Assembly (NCBI GenBank): GCA_024400635.1
Contig: JAKSMI010000001.1
Coordinates: 708,877 to 772,876, forward strand
Direction of reading: 5' to 3'
Length of the DNA: 64,000 bases
Source of the DNA: Bacteroidales bacterium
GTDB lineage: Bacteria; Bacteroidota; Bacteroidia; Bacteroidales; WCHB1-69
Numbering within the stretch: the stretch's first letter is position 1; every line of letters starts with the position of its first letter. A model generated the notes under the pieces. It was not told where the DNA came from, made no database searches, and saw nothing but the letters and a program-made list of their open reading frames with translations. This document shows positions 53,489-63,300 of this stretch, piece by piece. The position numbers and the translations under genes are program-made.

Positions 53489-54706
53489 ATGAAAAAACTA
53501 ATACTGTCGATATTTTTCATTGCTTTTTCGGGCATCATCGCGGCTCAATCCATCAAAATTGATTCAAAATCTTGCCCGAAAAGGCTTGATGAATTATCTA
53601 CTACTGAACTCAATGCCATTTTCGACCGCGTCAATCCAAAGTTGAAGGCAAAAGCCATTCAGGAACTGGGAGAACAAATCGGTGAAAAACTCAACGGCAC
53701 ACTTCTTATTTCCCTCGATGACAAAATCATCGTAAGAAAAACCTGTGGTTATGCACGTTTGTATAAACGCGGCAAAGACCTCAACGGAATGACGATTTCG
53801 CAGTTGAACCAAGCCCGAGCGCAAAGTAAAAACAAGCTTACCAACAGCAGTCCATACGAACTGGCTTCCGTTTCCAAGCAATTCACCGCAGCTGCCATAC
53901 TTAAATTAGCATCACAAGGGAAACTCAACCTCAATGATAATCTATCAAAATATTACCCCAATAATCCTTATCCAGGCATCACTGTACACCATCTTTTGAG
54001 TCACACCTCCGGGTTACCTGAATATTTTGATTTTCCAGATGAATGTTGGGGTACCAGCGGCTACGTCAGCAATGCAACAGCCATTCAAAAAGTCTTCAGC
54101 CGACATGAAAAAAGCATGTTCAAACCAGGTACACGCTACAAATACGTCAATACCAACTATTTGATTTTAGCGGATTTGGTAAGCAAAGTGTCGGGAATGA
54201 AATTTGAACGTTATATGGCCGATAGTATTTTTAATCCTATCGGGATGAATAATACTTTCTATTTTTCACAAAAAACTGAGCATAAAGATATTACATTCCC
54301 TCGCGGACATTTGGGTTCAGGTGAAGAAGTCGCTTTTGAGCCCTTGGATGGTACCTTGGGCGACAAAGGTTTGTATTCTTGTCCAGAAGCTTTGATGAAA
54401 TGGAAAATTGCCTATTTCACTGATTGCATGGTCATTCCACGCGAGTGGGTTGAAAAGGCCATGACTCCGCAAAACAATCTTATTGGTGGGGCCCGGCCAT
54501 CGGAATTATATGGCTATGGCCTTCACATTGAAGAGGATAAACATCATGGTAAAATTGTCTATCATGGTGGTCTCTGGCATGGTTTCCATCATATCATGGT
54601 ATATAGACCCAGTGACAATGTTTTTTTTGTCTGTTTGAGTAATTATCGAAACCGCGTTCACATCGGTCTCTCCGGGAAGATTCTGGGGATTATTGATGGA
54701 GTATAG
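53489..54706 (+). CDS. Serine hydrolase, beta-lactamase/class C PBP family
   Basis: A 405-residue secreted protein with a signal peptide (SGIIAAQ). The class C beta-lactamase-like triad is present: SVSK with S127 and K130, YVN near residue 216, and the HGG segment (VYHGGLWHGFHH) that replaces KTG. Family members include D-amino-peptidases, esterases and carboxypeptidases; true beta-lactamase activity is unlikely from sequence alone. It follows metK without a gap. The 3' end is near a 17-bp dispersed repeat. Confidence 0.87.
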   Translation: MKKLILSIFFIAFSGIIAAQSIKIDSKSCPKRLDELSTTELNAIFDRVNPKLKAKAIQELGEQIGEKLNGTLLISLDDKIIVRKTCGYARLYKRGKDLNGMTISQLNQARAQSKNKLTNSSPYELASVSKQFTAAAILKLASQGKLNLNDNLSKYYPNNPYPGITVHHLLSHTSGLPEYFDFPDECWGTSGYVSNATAIQKVFSRHEKSMFKPGTRYKYVNTNYLILADLVSKVSGMKFERYMADSIFNPIGMNNTFYFSQKTEHKDITFPRGHLGSGEEVAFEPLDGTLGDKGLYSCPEALMKWKIAYFTDCMVIPREWVEKAMTPQNNLIGGARPSELYGYGLHIEEDKHHGKIVYHGGLWHGFHHIMVYRPSDNVFFVCLSNYRNRVHIGLSGKILGIIDGV

Positions 54707-54712
54707 AGAATT

Positions 54713-54729
54713 ATTGGTGTCCGATAAAA
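54713..54729. repeat. Second copy of the 17-bp dispersed repeat
   Basis: Identical to 1000-1016 (ATTGGTGTCCGATAAAA) and in the same orientation. It lies seven bases after the serine hydrolase stop, between two convergent genes. The flanks are not shared. Confidence 0.6.
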
Positions 54730-54830
54730 ATGCAATGAAAAGAATATCCGTGAAAAACAGTACTAAAAAGTCAATCCATTTTTACGGCGTCAATATAGCC
54801 GATAATATCGGGCATGGATTGCCAGCATGG

Positions 54831-56630
54831 TCATTTCTTGTTCCAGTCAAGGGTGGTAATGTTCAGACCGAATACGTAGTTGTATTCGATACTGTCAGAC
54901 AGATTGTGAATGAGGTAAAGACGTGTGTCGCGTTCAGTGGGTGTATAATTCGGTTTTTTGATATTTTCCGCAAATTTTGAATCGTATTCCAGTGGATTGT
55001 CAGGTGTTCCATTATCCTTTATAATCAAACGGAAAACATTGTCCGTCTCAATGAATGACAAATCAAAATAATTGATATTGCTGCGCAGTCTCTTTTCTCC
55101 TATGCTGTCGCACAATTCAATGCAGCAGTATTTGATATGTTCAATAATATGGTTGGGCAGTTGGCACACATCGGTGAAAATCTCCAGCTCTTTAAGCAGT
55201 TTGTCCATTCTTGTAAGTTCGAAATCCATGCTGTAGTCGAAACGTACATGTACTGGGATGGTGTCAAGCATTGTAAAACGTGTGAATGCCTTGTTTCTAC
55301 GATGGAAACTATATGCGTAGGCCAATGCGGCGATAACCATTGGAATACTGCCGGTAATAAATCCCAGCCACAGTTTTTCAGGCGATACTACCGACCATGC
55401 CAACATGTTCAGTGCCGTAAAAATACCGATTCCGAAAATGAAGAATATCTTGCCGCCGACATGGCCCATCAGCTGCATTACAATGGTTGAATAAACGGCA
55501 AGAAAAGCAAAGCAAAGATAGAATATGCCAAAGCAGCCGAGAGGCATTCTACAGGTAGCGACCATCTCGGGCGTGTTCATGCCGAAACATGATAGAATCA
55601 ATCCTGGAAAGAATACTAATACCAGCATCAAGATGCTGAAAAAAATAGTCACAATCTTCAAGCATCGGTTCATGACAAACCGTATTCCGTCAGTGTCGTG
55701 TTCGCCCTGCATGCGGGTAATCTGAGAGATGCCTGCAATGCTTATGCCTACAACCATTCCGAACGTTATGGATTCAAGTTGTATGCACAGGCCGAACTGC
55801 GATAGGGCCATACTGCCTAATGAGTTGGAAATTAAAGTGTTGCAGAATAATACAAACAAGTTGATGACAATGTAGAAAATATTGAATCCGAAACCTTGTT
55901 TGAGGTTTTGTCCAAGAAGTTTTCCACATCCGGAGCCAAATGCTTTCCAACTGAACCTGTAAGCACTTTTGCCTTTCAGGATATATGGAACATACAGTCC
56001 CAGATTTGCCATGCCGGATATCACTGTTGACCACGCAGCACCGGCAATTCCCCAATGAAGAACGGCAATGAAGACAAGGTCCAGAATGACATTGATGGAG
56101 TTGGCAATGATTACATTCCTTGTGACTACTTCGGGATGTCCTTCAACTGAAATGAAATTACTCAATGTGGTGTTGAACGGCACGAATATGAAATATAAAA
56201 GGCAAATACCTAAATATATCTTAACATTTGCCGCCCCGAGTTCGCCAGGACACAGGAAATGGCTTATCCCATCAAGATCGCTTAAAATCGCAAATATGGC
56301 AATCAGAACAATCAATACAGCCGATGAAATGGAAATCGAAAAAATCTTGTTGGCCTGTTCTCTGTTTCCGATTGCTAACTGTTTGGCAGCCAAAACACTA
56401 CCGCCCATATTACAAATCAGGGTGAGTACACTTACTGCATTGACCAACGGCATTACCGTATTGATGGCGTTGAACGCATCGGCTCCGAGCAGATTACCAG
56501 TACAAAGGCCGTCGACCAGAGTGGTGATGAGCGGTGCAATTGCCGTAAGTGTTGTTGAAATCAGTGTTGTTCTATAACTAAACCCCAGTAAACTGTTGTT
56601 TCTTCTGTTTTGATTTCCTGAATTCTTCAT
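54831..56630 (-). CDS. MATE efflux transporter fused to an HATPase domain
   Basis: A 599-residue protein. Residues 1-445 are a MATE transporter with 12 helices in two halves (LVDGLCTGNLLGADAFNAIN, VEGHPEVVTRN, MALSQFGLCIQLESI). Residues about 455-599 resemble the RsbW/histidine-kinase ATPase fold: an HIIEHIKYCCIELCDSIGEK helix, with Asp in place of the magnesium-binding Asn (E505, D508), then IIKDNGTPDNP with D539 and G541. This domain may bind ATP or act as a partner-binding module. ATG 56630 is chosen over the in-frame TTG at 56636. It has a 130-base leader with strong stem-loops. The substrate is unknown. Confidence 0.83.
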   Translation of the reverse strand: MKNSGNQNRRNNSLLGFSYRTTLISTTLTAIAPLITTLVDGLCTGNLLGADAFNAINTVMPLVNAVSVLTLICNMGGSVLAAKQLAIGNREQANKIFSISISSAVLIVLIAIFAILSDLDGISHFLCPGELGAANVKIYLGICLLYFIFVPFNTTLSNFISVEGHPEVVTRNVIIANSINVILDLVFIAVLHWGIAGAAWSTVISGMANLGLYVPYILKGKSAYRFSWKAFGSGCGKLLGQNLKQGFGFNIFYIVINLFVLFCNTLISNSLGSMALSQFGLCIQLESITFGMVVGISIAGISQITRMQGEHDTDGIRFVMNRCLKIVTIFFSILMLVLVFFPGLILSCFGMNTPEMVATCRMPLGCFGIFYLCFAFLAVYSTIVMQLMGHVGGKIFFIFGIGIFTALNMLAWSVVSPEKLWLGFITGSIPMVIAALAYAYSFHRRNKAFTRFTMLDTIPVHVRFDYSMDFELTRMDKLLKELEIFTDVCQLPNHIIEHIKYCCIELCDSIGEKRLRSNINYFDLSFIETDNVFRLIIKDNGTPDNPLEYDSKFAENIKKPNYTPTERDTRLYLIHNLSDSIEYNYVFGLNITTLDWNKK

Positions 56631-56655
56631 ACCCAATGGCGAAATCCATAAAAGC

Positions 56656-56704
56656 GGGTTCTATAAAATCCATTGTTTTCAATCACACAAATGTTATAGA
56701 ACCC
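56656..56704 (-). other. Stem-loop 1 in the MATE leader
   Basis: Perfect 11-bp inverted repeat GGGTTCTATAA/TTATAGAACCC separated by 27 bases. It lies in the 5' leader, 26 bases before the start codon. Confidence 0.6.
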
Positions 56705-56731
56705 ATTAATCCACTTGTGAGACGGACATTT

Positions 56732-56767
56732 ATCAGCCAATGTCAGTGCGGGATTTTATTGGCTGAT
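56732..56767 (-). other. Stem-loop 2 in the MATE leader
   Basis: Perfect 10-bp inverted repeat ATCAGCCAAT/ATTGGCTGAT with 16 bases between. It begins at or just after the predicted transcription start. Confidence 0.6.
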
Positions 56768-56773
56768 TTCGGG

Positions 56774-56783
56774 TGCAAAATTA
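56774..56783 (-). promoter_or_regulatory. Promoter box of the MATE gene
   Basis: TAATTTTGCA on the minus strand. It predicts a leader of about 135 bases that contains both stem-loops. Confidence 0.65.
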
Positions 56784-56929
56784 CATTTTATATTTTTATT
56801 GTCTGCAGAAAAAATAACGGGAAAAAAGGATTTTACAAAATAACAAATTTTTACCAATATTTTGCAGTTTTCTGCCAGAATTATGCGGCTTTGGAGATAC
56901 TATCCAAAAAAGTGTGTAAAATTCAAAGT
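56784..56929. other. AT-rich spacer upstream of repeat copy B
   Basis: No gene or clear signal is seen between the MATE promoter and the left end of the long repeat. A TCAAAG at 56923 can pair with CTTTGA at the left end of the repeat. Confidence 0.4.
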
Positions 56930-57247
56930 TTTCCTGACTTTGACTACGCGTCACCCAAGTTACCCGAAACTTTTTTCTTAAACGTTGCCTATTAGGCCGT
57001 TATGAACTATTATATTGTATTGCCCTTCAGGCTGCTTTCAGCCATTCCCTACCGAGGACTTCGTCCCCGGTTACTAATTGTGGTGTCTTTCAGACACCGC
57101 CGCCTTACCGTCACACTCCCGGTAGCACATCCCACGTCGGTGCAAACGGTTGCCATATTGTGGTGTCTTTCAGACACCGTAGTTTCAGTGCCACACTACC
57201 CGGCAGTATTACAAACAAATCGCATTAAGGCTGTCAAAGTCAGGAAA
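56930..57247. repeat. Long copy (B) of the inverted-end repeat, 318 bp, with hairpin cassette
   Basis: The same perfect 14-bp inverted ends as copy A (56930-56943 and 57234-57247) and the same end sequences. Between them, at 56996-57207, lie 212 bp absent from copy A. This insert holds several hairpins: GCCCTTCAGGC (57022-57032), an ACCGAGGAC/GTCCCCGGT stem around a TTC loop (57051-57071), and GGTGTCTTTCAGACACC twice (57082-57098 and 57162-57178). No open frame of note is present. Confidence 0.8.
57051..57079. repeat. 29-bp segment repeated in inverted orientation at 63837-63865
   Basis: These 29 bases (ACCGAGGACTTCG and on to TACTAATT) are the perfect reverse complement of 63837-63865. Weaker similarity extends about 20 bases on both sides. 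The two copies flank the giant adhesin gene. Confidence 0.85.
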
Positions 57248-57251
57248 TAAA

Positions 57252-57279
57252 AAGAGGCGGCCTTTTCAGGTCGCCTCTT
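57252..57279 (-). terminator. Terminator of the giant adhesin gene
   Basis: An 11-bp stem AAGAGGCGGCC/GGTCGCCTCTT with one non-matching pair and a TTTTCA loop. On the minus strand it is followed by TTTTTATTT, which ends in the right end of repeat copy B. Confidence 0.8.
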
Positions 57280-57344
57280 GAAGGTGTTACCACCCTGCCC
57301 TTCGGGCTTCCATCCTAAGTTAGGACGGAATTTTTCGGGTGTGA
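57280..57344. other. Small hairpins in the 3' untranslated region of the adhesin gene
   Basis: GCCCTTCGGGC (57297-57307) and TCCTAAGTTAGGA (57313-57325) are two short inverted repeats between the stop codon and the terminator. Confidence 0.5.
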
Positions 57345-60300
57345 TTATTTCTTGATGAATTTCTTCGTGGCCATGGCGTTGTCGCCAGCTACACGTACGA
57401 AATACATGCCGGATGCCATGTTGGTCAGGTCGATGCGGGCCTGGTTGTCAGTCAACTGGATTTCCTGAACCTTCTGACCAAAGGCGTTGTAAACAGCTGC
57501 CTCGTTCACATTGATATTGCCGTTGACAGTCAATACGACATAGTTGTCGGCCGGGTTGGGCATCAGGCTGATGCTGTTGGCCAAAGTGACATTGTCAATG
57601 CCAGTACCAATGGTGGTGAATGTCGTAGATACAAAGTCGCTCATGTTGTCGGTTGAGCAGATGGCTCTCACCTTAACCTCGTATGCGGTTTCAGGGGTCA
57701 AGCCTTCCATGGTGTAGTTCGTGGCCTGAACGGTTGCCTGTTGCCATGAACCTGAGCTCTGGGCCTTGTACTGAACTTCCCAAGAGGTTTCGCTACCGCC
57801 GGCGTTCCAAGTAACGGTTGCTGCGTTGGCAGTAATGTTGTCGACATGGAGGTTAGTCGGTACGTTGCAAGGATCAACGGGAGCGGCCGGCGTGGTGAAC
57901 GTATGGCTTGCGCTCCAATCGCTGGTAGTACCACCGTCGCAGACGGCCTGTACCTGTACTTCGTAGGTGGTTTGAGCGGTCAAGCCACTCAAGCCGTAGT
58001 TGGCGGTTGTCAGGTTGTTGACAGCTGTCCAGTTGCCGCCCTGTGCTCTCCACTGGAGGTTCCAGGCGCTTTCGCTGCCACCGGCGGTCCAGGCTATATC
58101 GGCAGAGTTGTACAGTACGTTGCTGGATGACAAGTTCGTTGGAACGTCGCAAGTAGGAGTTGGAGGAGTTGTATTGATATCTACAATAACATTATCAATA
58201 CTCAAATAATAGTTGTTGCTGCTACCACCTGCATATTTGAATGCGATACGTGAACCAGCAGGAGCATTGGCAAAGGTAACATTCTGGATAGAAGTCAAAG
58301 TGGTTGTTTGTGTGCAAGTTTCAACTGCGGTAAATGTTGCAGCATCGCTTGGATCTGTCAAATAACCAGCATACAAAGTACCATTATATTCGCTTACTCC
58401 TTCATTTCTATATGAGAATGTCAAAGCAAGGTCAGAAATTTCATTTGAAAATTCTGGCAAAACTGCATAAACAGGAGTTGTTTCGCTTGATTTGAAGAAC
58501 AAGCAATTTCCAGAAACAGCATAACTTGAATAAGATGAAATGAATACATTTGGATAATCGCTTGAAGAATTACTTCTATTCAAGAATGACCAGCAAATAG
58601 GCATTACATCATTGGGATAAGTTGAAGGTACGGTTGAACTTGAAGCTGTTGTGGTATAGTTATCAAAGTTTTCAGCATAAGGAACAGTGATGATATCGCA
58701 TTCTGTAGCAAACGTAATTATATCTGACCATTCGCTACCGCCATCATCGCAATTGGTTTGCAAACGGAAACTGTACATTGTAGAAGCATTCAAGCCTGAC
58801 AAAGTATAAGGATTGCTTGTTATAACATCAACAGTACCAGTGCCAGGAGCGAATCCGGCAGGACCGTATTCGATATTCCATGAAGAACCTGTACCGACGG
58901 CAGTCCAAGAAATATCTGCTGAAGAAGTGGTAATATTTGAAACTGCTATGTTGGTAGGTTTACGGCAAGTAGGAGCTGCAACGCAGTTTACATTCAAAAC
59001 AAAACCAGCATACTCGGTACCGCCATCTGAGTGGAAGTAAATAGTCACAGGACCTTCTGTTGAAACAACAGGACCTACGGTGACAGGAGTACTAGATGTT
59101 TGAGTTGAATGATATAATTCATTAGCAGGACTTTGGCTTGTGCCATCATAGATTATGAGGTAATCCCAACTTGCACTTTCTGCGATAAGAGTACCAGAAA
59201 CAGCAACTAATGAATCAGGATCTGAAGGATAAACAGTCAAGTAGTAATTACAGTTACTTGAGTAATTGCCATTAACACCACCATTATCCAAAATGGTCAT
59301 GCCGCAACCGGTAACACTTCTTGAACCAGAAACACCCATTGTGATGGTGAATGGAGAGGCTGTAGCGGGTGAGAAACTCCAAGGACTTACTTCACCGCTA
59401 CCGCAATCTCTACGTACATAGAAATCATAAACACCTTCTGTCAAACCATCAACTGCGTATGAAGTTTCTTCAATACCACTGATTAAAACTGCATCTGTTG
59501 AAGTTTCAGGATCGAAACCTGTAGGACCGTAAATAACATCCCACAAGTCGCCTTCTGCATCAACCCAGCTCAATAAAACAGTATCGTTAGGAGTTGATTC
59601 AGCAACGAATTGTGTTGGTCTTGGACAGGTAGGAATCAAATCAATGTTGATGTCATCAACATAAAGACCATCATAAGAAGATGATACATACTTCAAAGCG
59701 ACATAAGAACCTGTTCCTGTATAGGATGCCAAGGATACTTCATTGAAATTCCAATCACTGGTATTGGTAACATGCATTGTATCTACCGTAACGAAAGTAT
59801 TAATATCAGTAGGATCAGTCATAACACCAACGAGCAAAGAAACCATACCATTTGATTTCATTTTCAAAGCAACCTGGAGAGTGTTCAAATCTACTGTTGA
59901 TTCGAATTGAGGAGTAACAATCAGGTTATAATACCCATATTCCGCATAGAAAAATAAACTCTTGGTACCCGTAGCTGCTGCATCCGTACATACATTAGGA
60001 TAATCGCCATATACATAATCAGTTTCTTTTGTCCAGCAATAAATTGGAGCTCCATAACTTGCGGAAAAACTTTCAAAACTTTCATAGAATGGAACATTGA
60101 TTTGTCCGCATCCAGTTCTTACATTCAAAGTCTTAGCTTCACTTTGTTCACTATCATTACAATAGGCTTTTACATAAATAGTATAAAGTGTATTAGCATC
60201 CAAATCTCCTACTACAGCAAAAGTATCGTAAGCAAATTGCCAATCAGCATCTTCACTGATTTCAGTACCTTGGGGAAGGCAAACATACTGCCAAACGGCT

Positions 60301-63300
60301 TCATCACCAGCGGGGATCCAACTGAAAGAAAGTTCACTTGCAGTCGCGCTGTCAAGCATTATGACTTGTGGTTTTGCGCAAGTAGCTCTTTCACCAACAT
60401 GGACATTAGTAATGTGAAGATCGTTATCGCCATTATAATCAACAGTTGATTCCGCATAGAAAGCAATCATGATGGTTTGATCAATATAGTCTGCCAATGG
60501 AATGGTAATTTCTTCACCTTGGCTGCTAATAGAGTTGTAAACTTTAATTGAACCTGCATTATCCCAAATAGTGGCATTAGCCTGGCTCCAAGTTGCACCA
60601 TTATCAGTGGAAACGACAACCATGAATTTATCATCAGCTTGAGCTGTAGGATCTTCAATAGGATCTGCGTTATTATAGTCAGTCAAAGCCAAATCAAAGG
60701 TCAGTTCTGGATTTTCCATGCCAGTCAAATCAATAGCTGGAGAAACCAACCAATAATTGCAAGATGTACCGTAAACGTTAACTATAGGATGACCCAATGG
60801 GAATCCTGAAAATTCATTATCCCTGTCGAAAACCCATCCATCGGTAACACTACTTAATGCAGTACCAGTAAATACAGAAGATGCCAAACCAGAATAACGG
60901 CTCCAGCAAGCGGAAGGATTAGTATCCCAACCTGAGAAGTCTTCAGTGAAAGGAGGTACGATGGCAGCGCAAGGAGTAGTGAAAGCTCGCATTGCAGGTG
61001 TACTCAATTCACCACCACCACAGTCTGAATACAAACGGATTTGGTAATCATTATTTGGAATAAGATCAGTAATGGTATAAGGTGAAGTAACAGAACCGAT
61101 GTCAGTCCAGTCTGCATCAGAATCAGCCTTGTATTCCAAAGTCCAAGCACTTTCCTGATAACCAGGAGACCAAGTTATGGTAGCTTCAGTTGCTGTAAAA
61201 GTGAAATCGGTAATAATAGGAGCTACACAAGTTGATGATTCGTCGCACTCGCCAAATTTAACATTTAATCTCTGGCTAATTGTTGAACTACTCGTACCAC
61301 TTGTAGGTATGGTGTCCGTACTATATGCGGATTCATCCCGATAGATATATCTACTGCAGTCGCTTGGGCCATCATGAACTTTTGCATTATTTCCTGAAGT
61401 CCATGAACCTGTCATATCCACAATGATCAATGCCAAGTTGTCAGTGCCATTATATTGGAACGGGGTGTTGAAGTTGTAAGTGTTCCAACCTGTCACCATT
61501 GTTTGAGAACCAGAATAAACCAGTTGGGCATTAGTAGCCGGCAAGAAGTTTGTCGAATTTGTCGCAGAAGTATGCATCAGATAAATCTGAATGTTTCTTT
61601 GGCTTACGACAGCGCCCATTTCAAATGACAATGAATTGATCATTGATTGGCCGTTCAATTCTGATGCCAAGAATATCTGCTGGGTATAACTATATTTATA
61701 ATAACTGTAACTTGGCAGATAACTGTTGGTAGAGGTACCATTGCCAATAGTAAAATCAACAACTACCAAGCAGCCAGTGGTGAATGTACCGGCAACTGGT
61801 GTGGGTTCTAATGTTTCTGAGTTACAAACTGAAGTGATGGTAAATTCATAATCGGTCTGTGGTTCCAAACCTGTCAAAGTAACGGTTGTTGCATCTTCAA
61901 CAACCACTTGTTCTGTGCTTCCGCTTTCTGCAACACCATATTCAACGGTATAACTTGTAACGCCATAAGGAGCGGCATTCCAAGAAATAACTGCTGAAGT
62001 ACCTGTGATGTCGGTTACAACAGGAGCTGTAGGATTAGAACAGTCGGGAGTAGTTGTGAAAGTAGCTGCTGCTGACCAAACACTGCTTCCTGATTCGCAT
62101 TCTGCCATTACATAAGCATCATATTGAGTATTTGGCGACAGGTTTTCAACTGGGTATGGGCGAACTTCTGTATATTCTGGATAACCCGTGTCGGGATCTA
62201 CACCATGTTCAACAACAACAACATCCCAAGCTGTTTCAGTTCCAACGGGATTCCAATTGATAGAAGCTGAATTCTGAGTAATATTTGAAGCATTTACTAA
62301 AACAGGAGACATACAATCAGTAACTTCTAAAACAGAAAAATTATCTACATGAAGATAATAACAGCTAGCACCGGGACAATATAAAATAGCAATATATTGA
62401 GCATCGTCAGGAATAGCTGCATCAACATAAGTCATCCAATCTGTTGTATTGGTGACATTAACAACAGGTCCCCAAGTAAAGTCACTGAGGCTGATTTCGT
62501 CCGCCGTAGAATAGCCCACTTTGAATTTTTCTACGACAAGAGAATTTGACCTATAGTCAAATGAAACCATCTTACTTACTCCCATAGGCAATTTAGGAGT
62601 AATCATATATTGATCATAATTGCCACTATAATCATAATCATAAGAGCTGAACATTAATGAGCGTGTTCCTTCAGTAGCAAACTGAGTACTAAGACTTATA
62701 TTATTAGTACCCATTGTATAAGCAGTCCAACAAGCCAGTGAGCCAACATCTTCAAAGCTTTCAGACAAAGGCAATGTGATATTATCACAATCCAAACCAG
62801 AACCAGTCAAATCAATAGTAACATCAGTAGCACCAGTAGAGGACAAAGTTACCGTTCCTGTTTCTTCACCCGCATTGGAAGGAACATAAACTACAGACAA
62901 ATTACCGCCACTTGAAGGAAGTGTAGCGGAATAGCTAAAAACAATACCATCGGTCGTTAAGAGGAATGGATCTGATGTTGTAGCAGTAATATTGTCAGTT
63001 AAAGAATAACCTGTAACAGTAAGGGCAACATTCGAAGTATCACCTAATTGAACTGTGCCAAAATCAACAGTTTGCGGAGTAACAACAATGGTGGGCGAAG
63101 AAGGAATACCCATCACCATAATATCATCAATGAATAACCAAAAATTATCGGTACATTCCCTATGAACAAAGGCAATATAAATGCTTTCTCCAGCATAATC
63201 AGACAAATCAACAGAATATAAATTATATCCCTCTTCAGTAATATCATTTGTAATCTCTTGACTAAAAACAGCAGGCGATGTAAAATCATTAACTGTATTA

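Noticed and set aside
53489..54706. Antibiotic-resistance beta-lactamase
   Set aside because: The SxxK and YxN motifs are shared by many esterases and peptidases; the HGG segment and context do not indicate resistance.
57000..57250. Small protein gene in repeat copy B
   Set aside because: The open frame consists of translated hairpins, is Arg/Val-rich without a family pattern, and lies inside the repeat cassette.
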